Source of the DNA: Epsilonproteobacteria bacterium (ex Lamellibrachia satsuma)
GTDB lineage: Bacteria > Campylobacterota > Campylobacteria > Campylobacterales > Sulfurovaceae
Reading direction: 5' to 3'
DNA length: 33,234 nt
Assembly (NCBI GenBank): GCA_003934925.1
Contig: JQIX01000008.1
Span: 1-33,234 of the forward strand
The notes beneath the pieces were generated by a model. That model was given only the letters and a program-made list of their open reading frames with translations. It was not told the origin of the DNA and searched no databases. The position numbers and the translations under genes were made by a program. Positions 16,484 to 24,984 of this stretch are shown one piece after another. Numbering within the stretch: position 1 is the first letter of the stretch; each line of letters opens with the position of its first letter.

Positions 16484-16511
16484 GAAAGACAGGATATAAA
16501 TCTTGCCTTTC
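16484..16511 (-). terminator. Possible ftsZ terminator hairpin
   Basis: On the minus strand, GAAAGGCAAG and CTGTCTTTC-type arms form a stem of about 10 pairs with one mismatch and one G-T around an AT loop, then ATTTATAAAT. It lies 40-70 bases past the ftsZ stop in the 200-base gap before the UPF0323 gene. A CCTCTTTTTT stretch closer to the stop is an alternative. Confidence 0.3.
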
Positions 16512-16551
16512 TAAAAACTGAGGATGAAAAAAGAGGAGGGAAGTGTTTCTC

Positions 16552-17706
16552 TTAGTCCATCTGCTTTCTTAAAAAAGTCGGAACATCCAGAATATCTTCA
16601 TGGTCACTATTGTATCCGCCTACTACCATTTTATTTGCAGATCTGATAGTATTGATATTGCTTGTATGTGTATTACCTAAGAGTGATTCCTGTTTTTTGA
16701 CAGTAGGCTCGGCAATAGCATTATGATCTTCAAAACCGGTTGCAACGATAGTGATCTTCACTTCATCTATATCCATATCCGGATTTGTAGTTGTACCAAA
16801 GATAACAGATGCATCTTCATCGGCACTCTCTTCAACAATGCTCATAGCTTCACCAATCTCCATGATAGGATAATCGGGGTGGATGTCAAAGTGTACAAGT
16901 ACACCCATGGCGCCATCAATAGATATATTGTCTAAAAGTGGTGATTCGATAGCTGCTTTGGCTGCGTCATAAGCGGCATTGGTCCCCGTACTGTATCCTG
17001 CACCCATAAGGGCAAGGCCTCTATGGCCCATAACTGTTTTTACATCGGCAAAGTCAAGGTTGATGTCATTTTCTCCATGAGAAAGGATGACTTTGGAGAT
17101 ACCGCCGACTGCCTGGGCAAGAATGTCATCTACCATTCTGAAGCTTTCTTTGATACCAAGGTTTTTTTCAACAATAGAAAGAAGTTTTTCATTTGGCACG
17201 ACAATGATGGAATCACTCTCTCTTTTGAGTTCCTCCAACCCTTCTTTTGCAAGTTTTGTTCTTTTTCTGCCTTCAAATTTAAAAGGACTTGTTACAATGG
17301 AAACAGTGAGTGCACCTACTTCTTTAGCTGCCTGTGCAATGATAGGTGCAGCACCTGTACCGGTACCTCCGCCCAGACCGGCAGAGATAAATACGATGTC
17401 AGAACCTTCAAGCATGGATTTGATATCTTCAAAACTCTCTAGGGCGGCTTCTCTTCCTTTTTCCGGAACCATACCGGCTCCCAGTCCTCTTGTCGCATTG
17501 ATACCCAGTTGCATTTTGTATGGTGCAAGTGATGAATCCAATGCCTGTGAATCAGTGTTTGCAACGATAAGATCAATACTATTGATTCCTTCATTTATCA
17601 TGTGGTTTATCATGTTTCCACCACCACCACCTACGCCGATCGCCTTGATCTTTGCACCATTTGTATGACATTTTGTTTCGACGATGTCTATTTCAAATTC
17701 TTCCAT
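16552..17706 (-). CDS. ftsZ: Cell division protein FtsZ
   Basis: Tubulin-like GTPase forming the Z ring at mid-cell. The 384-residue protein has the G-box IGVGGGGGNMINHM, the tubulin signature GGGTGTG at 112-118, the T7-loop region (NLDFADVKTVM, which supplies catalytic Asp residues), a short variable linker, and the conserved C-terminal peptide DVPTFLRKQMD that binds FtsA. A very strong AGGGGG lies just upstream of the ATG, in keeping with high expression. It follows ftsA by 41 bases. Confidence 0.98.
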   Translation of the reverse strand: MEEFEIDIVETKCHTNGAKIKAIGVGGGGGNMINHMINEGINSIDLIVANTDSQALDSSLAPYKMQLGINATRGLGAGMVPEKGREAALESFEDIKSMLEGSDIVFISAGLGGGTGTGAAPIIAQAAKEVGALTVSIVTSPFKFEGRKRTKLAKEGLEELKRESDSIIVVPNEKLLSIVEKNLGIKESFRMVDDILAQAVGGISKVILSHGENDINLDFADVKTVMGHRGLALMGAGYSTGTNAAYDAAKAAIESPLLDNISIDGAMGVLVHFDIHPDYPIMEIGEAMSIVEESADEDASVIFGTTTNPDMDIDEVKITIVATGFEDHNAIAEPTVKKQESLLGNTHTSNINTIRSANKMVVGGYNSDHEDILDVPTFLRKQMD

Positions 17707-17747
17707 ATTTTCCCCCTTTTTGTGATGTGTTTAAATAAGTTACCTAG

Positions 17748-19130
17748 TTAAAAAAGTTGTTTTGCCCAGTTTGCAATCTTTTTAAATGGGTTACTGTTCT
17801 CATTCCCGATATCGGGAAGGTCATCAAATGAAATTGATGATAGTTCATCAGATCCACTTTTTTCCGTCTTTTCTTCTTTTTGTTTTTTGCTCTCTTCCAC
17901 CTCATTGACGGTATTTCCTATTTTTATATCGTCAAGATTGTCTTCATAAACACTTTTAGAATGTAATAACTCCTGTTGGAAATTGATCTCGTACTGTGTA
18001 TGTTTACCGGCTTTATAAAGAACTAAACCAACCACTGTAGAAAATGCAGGATCTTTTAGTTCGTCGAAAAGACCGTCAATATCATGCGGTTTAGCAATAC
18101 GTACAGGCATAGCAGGGAAGATCGATTGTGCCAACTCCCTGATACCTTTCAACTTCGTCATCCCTCCTGTAAGGATGATTCCTGCACCTATCTGCTCTTT
18201 GAGTGCAGATTTTTCCAGAGATTTCGCCAAAAGCATCAATGCCTCTTCAACACGTGCAAAGATAACACTATGTACGATCTCAAGGGAGACACCATTGCGG
18301 TTCTCTTCATCTCCAATGATCGGGAGTTCTATGATCTCATTGCTTGTTTCTGTAAGGTTGCCATGGCGTATTTTGACATTCTCTGCGATCTGCAGCGGCG
18401 TGTGGAGTGCCATAGAAAGGTCATTGGTGATATGATTTGAACCAACTCCGAGAAAATCGTTGTATCTGATAGAGTTACCTGTGTGAATAACAAGATTACT
18501 TGTCTGGCCACCAAGGTCTATAACAGCCACACCAAGTTCTTTTTCATCTTCGTCCATTACGGCTATTGCTGAAGCATAACCGCTAAGTACGATACCATCT
18601 ATTTCTACCCCTGCAGAACGAACAGCTTTCTTAAGGTTTGAAAGATTTGATTTTTGTGTCATGATGATGTTGACATCAACTTCCATGCGGCTTGCATTCA
18701 TACCGAACGGATCTTCGATATAGTCCTGATCATCTACTCTGAAATTGTAAGGAAGTACATGGATGACTTCATATTCATTGGGTACATTTGCATTGTAAAG
18801 TGCTGTTTGCATCACACGGTTGATCTCTTTGATAGAAATATCTTTATGGGGTATGTTGACTATACCTGTTGAGTTCAGACTTTTGGCATAGGCGTTAGAG
18901 ATAGAGACAGTTGCTGAAGTAATATTGCTGCCTGCGATACGTTTTGCGTCATTAATGGCTTTTTTAATAGATTTGGAAGCAAGCTCGATATTGGTGATGG
19001 CACCTTTTTTGATCCCCTGGGATTTAGTAATGCCATGACCCTGAATTTGTACTTTGCCATCATCAATTTCAGCTATGAGTGCACAGATTTTGGTGGAACC
19101 GATATCTATAGCTAAAATTGTTTCACTCAA
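17748..19130 (-). CDS. ftsA: Cell division protein FtsA
   Basis: Actin-like ATPase tethering FtsZ to the inner membrane. The phosphate-1 loop is AIDIGSTKICALIAE (6-20), phosphate 2 is VIDLGGQTSNLVIH, and the adenosine site is ILTGGMTKLKGI. The C-terminus ends in an amphipathic membrane-targeting helix (PFKKIANWAKQLF) after a charged linker of about 70 residues. The start is TTG at 19130, overlapping the stop of the upstream gene in TTGA. GGAGG nine bases upstream, inside the upstream reading frame, confirms this start and implies translational coupling. Confidence 0.97.
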   Translation of the reverse strand: MSETILAIDIGSTKICALIAEIDDGKVQIQGHGITKSQGIKKGAITNIELASKSIKKAINDAKRIAGSNITSATVSISNAYAKSLNSTGIVNIPHKDISIKEINRVMQTALYNANVPNEYEVIHVLPYNFRVDDQDYIEDPFGMNASRMEVDVNIIMTQKSNLSNLKKAVRSAGVEIDGIVLSGYASAIAVMDEDEKELGVAVIDLGGQTSNLVIHTGNSIRYNDFLGVGSNHITNDLSMALHTPLQIAENVKIRHGNLTETSNEIIELPIIGDEENRNGVSLEIVHSVIFARVEEALMLLAKSLEKSALKEQIGAGIILTGGMTKLKGIRELAQSIFPAMPVRIAKPHDIDGLFDELKDPAFSTVVGLVLYKAGKHTQYEINFQQELLHSKSVYEDNLDDIKIGNTVNEVEESKKQKEEKTEKSGSDELSSISFDDLPDIGNENSNPFKKIANWAKQLF

Positions 19131-20602
19131 TTTACAAGTCCTCCCATATAAACTTCTGTAGGATACTTCTTATCTAACATCTTTATGAAGTTCGTTTCAA
19201 ATGTTCTTCTCTTCATTTGATCGATATTCCCTTTTATGAAATCTGTTTTATTGCTATCCATTGGCAGAAGTTTTTGTTCCATAATGTCATAAACTACCAC
19301 TTTATTCGATACACTAATAATACCTTTTTCTTTTGTTGATGTAAAGAGTTTTTGTGAAAATTGTAAACTTTCTTGTGAATTTAATGGTTTTAGGTTGTCA
19401 TGCTGTTCTAAAGTAACAAAGTCAGAGACCGTTGCATCACTGTCTTTGAGGTTTTTGAGTGTTGACTCGGCAAGTGTCAAAAGTGCCTCTTTTTTTGCTT
19501 CAAGCATATAAAGTTCCGTTACTTCTTTCTCAGCTTCCTCAAAACGCATGACCTTTGGTTCTTGAATACCGATGATCTTCACTGTTGCATACTGGTCACC
19601 AACGACTTTAGGTTTAAGTATGTCACCTGTGTTTTTTTGCTGTATCTCGTCCCAAAGCATTTTACTCAATTTAGGATCACCGAGTGGAAGAATGATGTTT
19701 TCAGAACCTTCTATTTTACCTTTTTTGAAGGCAATATAGCTCTTTTGGGCTGTTTTTTTTGTTTTCTTAAGTTTTAAATCTTTAGAAACTTTTTCTCTGG
19801 CTGCATCAAAAGAAAGTTGTTTGCCTGCTGTATCAGTATAGTTGAAACTGTTTGCCTCATAAAAATTTTTCAGTTCATCATCTGTGATCGCTGTTTCATT
19901 ACTTGCTGTCCAGACAATAGAGAGCTTATATGCTTTTTTTGTCATAAAGTTCTCTTTGTGTGATTCCCAATATGATTTTAATTTGGCTTTATCTTTGGCT
20001 ACAGTGATATCTGAAGGTGTCAATACCTTGTATAAAAGTTTATCGGCTACATTCATTGCGGAAGAAACAGCTTCTTCTTCCAATGGCAAACTTTTGGTTT
20101 GCAGCAGATCAAGTGTTTTGTTTATGGTAATCTCATCTCTGAGTGTTGCTTCAAAGACTTTGGCTTTGAGTCTTTGGCTGTTGAGGTATCCTTCATAGAT
20201 CGACTTGTTGAATACACCGTCTTTTTGGAAGCCTTTGATCGATTGAAGTGTATCGGCCACTTCCTTGTCTGAAACAATGATACCGTTATCCTGTGCAAAG
20301 TTCAGTATTTTTGCCTGTGTTGCAAGTGTTGCAAAAGCTTGCTTGACCAGCCCCATCTCTTTAGCTTTTTTGTCATCAAGTTTACCTTGCAGCATTTTAT
20401 TGTATTGGTTGTAAATATTGCTGTAAACCATATTGAGTCTGGATTGTTTGATTTCAATATTACCCACTTTTGCAACATTGCCTGCTTTGGAACCGAAGTG
20501 ATAGCTTCCCCATCCAACAAAGCCTGCGCCTATAAATGCGATGGTTGCTATCCAGATGGTCCATACCAGGTATTTATTGTGTTTTTGCATCCAACTAATC
20601 AT
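19127..20602 (-). CDS. PpiD-like periplasmic folding factor (SurA-N domain, no clear parvulin domain)
   Basis: A 491-residue protein anchored by one N-terminal helix (about 12-31). A SurA/PpiD-type chaperone region (about 34-190: VGNIEIKQSRLNMVYSNIYNQ, KQAFATLATQAKILNFAQDNGI) is followed by a charged helical C-terminal half. It is about 130 residues shorter than E. coli PpiD, and I find no intact PPIC signature, so prolyl isomerase activity is doubtful. Campylobacter has the same order: PpiD-like, ftsA, ftsZ. It is the first gene of the division operon, has GAGAG as ribosome site, and is divergent from bioA across a short AT-rich spacer. Confidence 0.85.
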   Translation of the reverse strand: MISWMQKHNKYLVWTIWIATIAFIGAGFVGWGSYHFGSKAGNVAKVGNIEIKQSRLNMVYSNIYNQYNKMLQGKLDDKKAKEMGLVKQAFATLATQAKILNFAQDNGIIVSDKEVADTLQSIKGFQKDGVFNKSIYEGYLNSQRLKAKVFEATLRDEITINKTLDLLQTKSLPLEEEAVSSAMNVADKLLYKVLTPSDITVAKDKAKLKSYWESHKENFMTKKAYKLSIVWTASNETAITDDELKNFYEANSFNYTDTAGKQLSFDAAREKVSKDLKLKKTKKTAQKSYIAFKKGKIEGSENIILPLGDPKLSKMLWDEIQQKNTGDILKPKVVGDQYATVKIIGIQEPKVMRFEEAEKEVTELYMLEAKKEALLTLAESTLKNLKDSDATVSDFVTLEQHDNLKPLNSQESLQFSQKLFTSTKEKGIISVSNKVVVYDIMEQKLLPMDSNKTDFIKGNIDQMKRRTFETNFIKMLDKKYPTEVYMGGLVN

Positions 20603-20685
20603 ATTCTCTCTGCCTTAATCTAAAAATTTGTAATATTTTAGTAAAGTTGTGATTAATAGTAATTGAATTGGAGTATATAAGTACG

Positions 20686-21999
20686 ATGATGGTAAAAAAC
20701 AGTGAAATGATGCAGCGTGACCTGGAGGTTATATGGCATCCATGCACACAGATGAAGGACCATGAGACACTGCCACTTGTGCCTATCAAGTCGGGAAAAG
20801 GAGTCTATCTTTACGATTTTGAAGGCAACAGTTATATAGACGCGGTAAGTTCCTGGTGGGTGAACCTTTTTGGACATACCAATGAAACTATAAACAGTAA
20901 AATAAAAGCTCAGCTTGATACCCTGGAACATGTACTTTTGGCTGGATTTACGCATGAACCTGCGATAGAATTGGCCCACAAACTTGTCAACATCACACCA
21001 GGCCTGTTAAAAAAAGTATTTTATGTTGACAATGGCTCAAGTGCGGTAGAAGCGGCATTGAAAATGAGCTATCATTATCATCGTAACCAGGGAAAGCATA
21101 AATCTCTTTTCCTCTCTTTGACAAACTCCTATCATGGTGAGACCATAGGTGCACTTTCTGTAGGGGATGTAGCACTGTATAAAGAGACGTATGAGCCATT
21201 ACTGATAGCAAATATGCAAGTACCTGTACCAAAAGATCAGAGCCAAGCAGCCGCAAAGGAGGCTTTAAAAAGTTTGGAGCAGGTATTACAGAATAAAGCA
21301 GACGAGATTGCAGCATTGATATTGGAGCCCCTTGTTCAGGGGGCAGGAGGAATGCATATGTATCATGCCGCTTATCTTACCGGGGCAAGAATATTGACAA
21401 AAAGATATAATGTGCATCTTATAGCAGATGAGATCATGACAGGTTTTGGCCGTACGGGAAAAATGTTCGCCTGTGATCATGTAGATATTTCACCGGACTT
21501 CATGACACTCTCTAAAGGACTTACAGGCGGGTATCTGCCACTTTCCGTGGTGATGACAACAGATGAGGTTTACAATGCTTTTTATTGTGATTACAATGAA
21601 TATAAAGCTTTTTTGCATTCTCACAGTTATACAGGGAATCCATTGGCATGCACTGCTGCTTTGGCCACTTTAGAGATATTTGAAGAGAATGATATATTGT
21701 GTGAAAATGCAAAGAAAAGTGCCTATATTGCGCAAAAACTTGAAGTATTCAAAGTACTTGAGAATGTCAAAAGTATCAGACAGCAGGGGATGATAGCTGC
21801 AGTGGAACTAAGTGGCTATGACGCTAAAGAGCGGATAGGACTGCGTATCTACCAATACGGATTGAAAGAAGGGGTGTTGCTGCGCCCGCTTGGTAATGTG
21901 ATCTATTTTATGCCGCCGTATATTATTACCTATTCCCAGATCGACAAGATGATGGATGTGGCGTATGAAGGAATAAAGGAATTAGAAATGAGGAATTGA
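20686..21999 (+). CDS. bioA: Adenosylmethionine-8-amino-7-oxononanoate aminotransferase
   Basis: PLP enzyme of biotin synthesis that converts KAPA to DAPA with S-adenosylmethionine as amino donor. The BioA-specific N-terminus RDLEVIWHPCTQMKDHE and SSWWVNLFGH are present, along with the PLP-phosphate block DNGSSAVEAALKM, the aspartate in LIADEIMTGFGRTG, and the Schiff-base lysine in LSKGLTGGYLPLS (K277). I chose ATG 20686 (437 residues). An upstream TTG at 20668 is in frame, but GGAG at 20670-20673 overlaps it and better serves 20686 or 20689. Confidence 0.96.
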   Translation: MMVKNSEMMQRDLEVIWHPCTQMKDHETLPLVPIKSGKGVYLYDFEGNSYIDAVSSWWVNLFGHTNETINSKIKAQLDTLEHVLLAGFTHEPAIELAHKLVNITPGLLKKVFYVDNGSSAVEAALKMSYHYHRNQGKHKSLFLSLTNSYHGETIGALSVGDVALYKETYEPLLIANMQVPVPKDQSQAAAKEALKSLEQVLQNKADEIAALILEPLVQGAGGMHMYHAAYLTGARILTKRYNVHLIADEIMTGFGRTGKMFACDHVDISPDFMTLSKGLTGGYLPLSVVMTTDEVYNAFYCDYNEYKAFLHSHSYTGNPLACTAALATLEIFEENDILCENAKKSAYIAQKLEVFKVLENVKSIRQQGMIAAVELSGYDAKERIGLRIYQYGLKEGVLLRPLGNVIYFMPPYIITYSQIDKMMDVAYEGIKELEMRN

Positions 22000-22001
22000 C
22001 G

Positions 22002-22021
22002 GGATGTGTTCCATCACATCC
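22002..22021. terminator. Hairpin between convergent bioA and Sel1 genes
   Basis: GGATGTG (22002-22008) and CACATCC (22015-22021) form a perfect 7-bp stem around TTCCAT, in the 29-base gap between two converging stops. It has no T run, so rho-independent termination is not clear. The TCC in the loop and an adjacent GTAG (22023-22026) recall the REP-like hairpins elsewhere. Confidence 0.35.
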
Positions 22022-22028
22022 GGTAGAG

Positions 22029-23303
22029 CTATTTACCGAAAAGTTTTCCAAGCAGACCTTTGTTGGCCTTTTGTATTCTTTCATAATGGACTGCAGCTCT
22101 CTTGACACCCAGTTCCATCGCTTCATGGTAAAGCTCTTCAGCTTTCTTTTTATTTTTGTCTATGCCTATACCATTCTCATAAAACTGTGCCAAATCACAG
22201 ATAGCTTCAGGAAAATTGTCATTGATGGCTAAACGGTTGATGAGTGTAAAAGCTTCAGGAATATTTTTTTGAAGTATTTCACCTCTATACAGTTCTCTTG
22301 CCAGCATGAATTGTGCGAATTTGGATTCTGTAGCACCGGAGATCAAAAGTAACAGTGCCGTTTCTGCTTTTTTACCTGATTCACGTAGTTTTGCAACATG
22401 TTCAATCATCTCTTCGATATTCTGATCACTGTAGCCGCTGTTACTTATTTGCAATAGCCATGCATTGACAGAGGGGAAGTTTTCATTACTCTCTTCCACC
22501 GGAGGATATTGGGTAAGCATATTTTTTAATTTTTGGTCTATATATGTGATGGCTTTATAAGATGATACTGTATTTTTTCCAGCTTGCTTGACCACAGGCT
22601 CCTTTTGGGCCGTTTCGCTGTGACTCTCTTCATCAAAGAATAACATATCCTCTTCTTTTTCAGATATTTCTTCATCTACTATTAGATTATCTTTCTTCTC
22701 CTTATCTTCGAGTGTTACCGGTATCTCTTCTTTTTCGTCCTCTATATCAAAAAAAGTATCCTTGTTTATGAATGTTGTATTTGTGCAGTTCTCTTTTATA
22801 TTTTCATTCTGATGTTGAGGTTCATCAAAAAAAGTATCTTTTGGTGGATGAGTAATGTCTATATCTATATTTTCAGGCAGAATGTCATCTGCTTCAATAT
22901 TGAGTAATGAGTCAAAATCAACACTTTCATGCTCTTTTTTAGGAGGGCTTTCCGGTTCCAATGTACTAAAATCAAATAATGTTTTTTCTTCTGCCGTGTC
23001 TGTTTCAGGAGTTGTCATAAAAAGGTCAAGTTCGTCAATGAGGGTTTTTTCTTCTACTTCTTTGCGCTGTTTTTCTTCCTGAGCAACTCTTTGTAGAATC
23101 TCTTCGGTAGGGGTTTCGATATATGTAGTGATGAGTCTTTGAGCCTGTGCATAATTTTCTGCCTGAAGCATAGAGATTATCTCCTGGATCTTCAGATCTG
23201 CTTTAAGGGCACTGAGTTTCAATACTTGAAGCTGTATCGTTTCTATGTCTGTAATAGAGATGGCAAGTTTAATGATGCTTAAACGTTTTTTTGTCTGATT
23301 CAT
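22029..23303 (-). CDS. Sel1-repeat protein with long acidic linker
   Basis: A 424-residue protein with no signal peptide. Residues 1-75 are helical and TPR-like (QVLKLSALKADLKIQEIISMLQAENYAQAQRLI). Residues about 76-260 form an acidic, disordered linker with recurring short motifs DTFFD (twice), MLFFD and TLFDF. The C-terminal 120 residues contain Sel1-type helical repeats (KFAQFMLARELYRGE, AICDLAQFYENGIGI). Sel1 domains are protein-binding scaffolds. The specific partner is unknown. AGGA precedes the ATG. Confidence 0.7.
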   Translation of the reverse strand: MNQTKKRLSIIKLAISITDIETIQLQVLKLSALKADLKIQEIISMLQAENYAQAQRLITTYIETPTEEILQRVAQEEKQRKEVEEKTLIDELDLFMTTPETDTAEEKTLFDFSTLEPESPPKKEHESVDFDSLLNIEADDILPENIDIDITHPPKDTFFDEPQHQNENIKENCTNTTFINKDTFFDIEDEKEEIPVTLEDKEKKDNLIVDEEISEKEEDMLFFDEESHSETAQKEPVVKQAGKNTVSSYKAITYIDQKLKNMLTQYPPVEESNENFPSVNAWLLQISNSGYSDQNIEEMIEHVAKLRESGKKAETALLLLISGATESKFAQFMLARELYRGEILQKNIPEAFTLINRLAINDNFPEAICDLAQFYENGIGIDKNKKKAEELYHEAMELGVKRAAVHYERIQKANKGLLGKLFGK

Positions 23304-23331
23304 CCATGTATCCTAAGCTATGATAAATTAA

Positions 23332-23337
23332 AGTATA
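23332..23337 (-). promoter_or_regulatory. Candidate -10 box for the Sel1 gene
   Basis: TATACT on the minus strand, 28 bases before the ATG, in the 59-base gap after the upstream aldolase-like gene. Confidence 0.35.
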
Positions 23338-23362
23338 ACAAAACTATGCTTTACAAGAGTGT

Positions 23363-23935
23363 TTACAAAATTGCAGACAAAGCCAGTAATCTGCAAGAGT
23401 TTTCCAGTATAGAAACTTTTTTTGCCATTTCAATAATATCCCTGTCATATGAGATGAGCCCGAAACCTTTAATAAGGAGGAGGTGCGTATCATGTTTTTG
23501 GAAAAATAGGGGTATTTCGTACGGGGCACGTTCCAGCCAGTCATCTATGTTCTTTGGATCATAGACGATGATCTCGCCTAAAACTTTTTTCCCATGGTAG
23601 TCCTGGGGAGATACTTTACCGTGTTTCAAGGAGTAGGCAGTGGCATATGGCGGCATGGTAAAAGAAACATATTTGGCATTGGGAATGGTTTCATAGATGT
23701 GTTCGTGTATATAAGCATCGGCATTTGCTTCACCCCATCTGTAATCTTTCTTTTTACAGTCAAGTTTTATAAGAGAAGCTTCTGTTACTTCATCCAGGAT
23801 GGTATCTTTGGAATTGATAATGAATCCGCTTGCAGATACCCTGGCAGAGATAGAACCATGGTAGACACCAAAAAAGTTTTTGTTGAACATAGAGAGAGAA
23901 ACATGCTTAATGCCATCGATGAGATGTTTATCCAT
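23363..23935 (-). CDS. Class II aldolase/adducin-fold protein lacking the metal-binding histidines
   Basis: About 190 residues covering the whole small class II aldolase (FucA-like) fold: HGSISARVSASGFIINSK, then DAYIHEHIYETIPNAKYVSFTMPPYATAYS, and LLLIKGFGLISYDRD at the end. Real aldolases bind zinc through His-x-His in VVHxH and another His in the HHG near the C-terminus. Here the positions read F-x-M and G-F-G, and the catalytic/ligand Glu aligns with Asp. A metal aldolase reaction is therefore unlikely; a binding or structural role is inferred. ATG at 23935 has AAAGG eight bases upstream. An ATG at 23953 would leave almost no leader after the TATAAT at 23965-23970. Confidence 0.75.
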   Translation of the reverse strand: MDKHLIDGIKHVSLSMFNKNFFGVYHGSISARVSASGFIINSKDTILDEVTEASLIKLDCKKKDYRWGEANADAYIHEHIYETIPNAKYVSFTMPPYATAYSLKHGKVSPQDYHGKKVLGEIIVYDPKNIDDWLERAPYEIPLFFQKHDTHLLLIKGFGLISYDRDIIEMAKKVSILENSCRLLALSAIL

Positions 23936-23964
23936 AAAAAGAGCCTTTTTCATCTAATTTTGGT

Positions 23965-23970
23965 ATTATA
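23965..23970 (-). promoter_or_regulatory. Candidate -10 box for the aldolase-like gene
   Basis: TATAAT on the minus strand, 29 bases before the preferred ATG at 23935 and 11 bases before the alternative at 23953. Confidence 0.4.
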
Positions 23971-23983
23971 GCACTAAAAAAGA

Positions 23984-24043
23984 GTGAAGAGTGAAGAGTG
24001 AAGAGTGAAGCGTGCATGTATGCATTGTTTCACAATGCTTTTG
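23984..24043. repeat. GTGAAGA heptamer array plus hairpin (second copy)
   Basis: Three GTGAAGA units and one GTGAAGC (23984-24011) are followed by GTGCATGTATGCATTG and a perfect hairpin, GCATTGT (24022-24028) with ACAATGC (24032-24038). The same arrangement is at 12914-12973. There the last stem pair is C-G, and here it is T-A, a compensatory change. It lies directly upstream of rsmH and generates a false GTG start at 24012. Confidence 0.8.
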
Positions 24044-24059
24044 TAGAGAAAGGAAACAT

Positions 24060-24983
24060 GTGAAAACACCTCATATACCGGTACTTTTAGATGAAGTATT
24101 GGAGAGCTTTAAAGATGTTCCTGAAGGGTACCTTGTGGATTGTACACTTGGGTATGCAGGACACAGTTTTGAAATATTGGCACGTTATCCCCATTTAAAA
24201 CACATTGGTATAGACAGAGATGATGAGGCTTTGGCATTTTCCAAAAAGCGACTTGAGCCTTTTGAGGGAAGAAGTACACTGTATAAAGGCACATTTGCGA
24301 CCGTACTTCCTACTTTAAAAGAAGCACCTGTTACGGCACTGCTTGCTGATTTTGGTGTCTCCTCTTTGCAACTTGACAAAAAAGAGCGAGGATTCTCTTT
24401 TTCTTCTGAAAATTTAGATATGCGTATGGATGCTTCCGCCTCTTTAAGCGCGTATGAAGTGGTTAATGAATATCCAAAAGAGAAACTGGAATATATTTTT
24501 GATACGTATGGTGAAATACGCTCCTATAAAAAATTAGCGGCTGCTGTAGTAGAGGCAAGAGCCAAGGCAGCTATAAAAAGTGCCAAAGAGTTGAGTGAAA
24601 TAGCTAAACAGGTGATCCCGTCGGGAGGGAAGATACATCCTGCAACCTTGATGTTTCAAGCCATTCGTATAGAAGTAAATAATGAACTCGGGGAGATAGA
24701 GGGGCTGCTTGATGCTATAGAGGCAAAACACTATAAAGGAGAAGTGGTTTCACTGATCACATTCCATTCCCTGGAAGACCGTCTCGTAAAGAACCGTTTC
24801 AAGAAATGGAGCACAGCGTGTATCTGTGATCCTCAGGCGATGCGTTGTACCTGTGGTAAGAATCATGCATTGGGTAAAACACTTTCCCGTAAGCCTATCC
24901 CCGCATCAAAAGAGGAACTTAAAATGAATCCCAGAAGCAGGTCTGCAAAATTGAGAAGTTTCAGATTCAAGAGTGACAGTTAA
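24060..24983 (+). CDS. rsmH: 16S rRNA (cytosine-1402-N4)-methyltransferase
   Basis: RsmH (MraW) methylates N4 of C1402 in the ribosomal P site. The 307-residue protein starts HIPVLLDEVLE, with the SAM-binding YLVDCTLGYAGHS, DFGVSSLQLD, and RGFSFSSENLDMRMD, and ends with VSLITFHSLEDRLVKNRFK and NPRSRSAKLRSFR. The best start is GTG 24060, with AAAGGA about six bases upstream. The 16-residue longer frame from 24012 begins inside the heptamer repeat and lacks a ribosome site. The next gene begins right at the stop. Confidence 0.96.
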   Translation: MKTPHIPVLLDEVLESFKDVPEGYLVDCTLGYAGHSFEILARYPHLKHIGIDRDDEALAFSKKRLEPFEGRSTLYKGTFATVLPTLKEAPVTALLADFGVSSLQLDKKERGFSFSSENLDMRMDASASLSAYEVVNEYPKEKLEYIFDTYGEIRSYKKLAAAVVEARAKAAIKSAKELSEIAKQVIPSGGKIHPATLMFQAIRIEVNNELGEIEGLLDAIEAKHYKGEVVSLITFHSLEDRLVKNRFKKWSTACICDPQAMRCTCGKNHALGKTLSRKPIPASKEELKMNPRSRSAKLRSFRFKSDS

Positions 24984-24984
24984 A

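Noticed and set aside
17087-17668. 193-residue open frame antisense to ftsZ
   Set aside because: It is a shadow of the ftsZ codon pattern, with proline/serine-rich composition and no ribosome site.
19127-20602. Annotating the chaperone as an active parvulin isomerase
   Set aside because: I could not find an intact PPIC signature in the middle of the protein, so only the SurA-N/PpiD-like relation is claimed.
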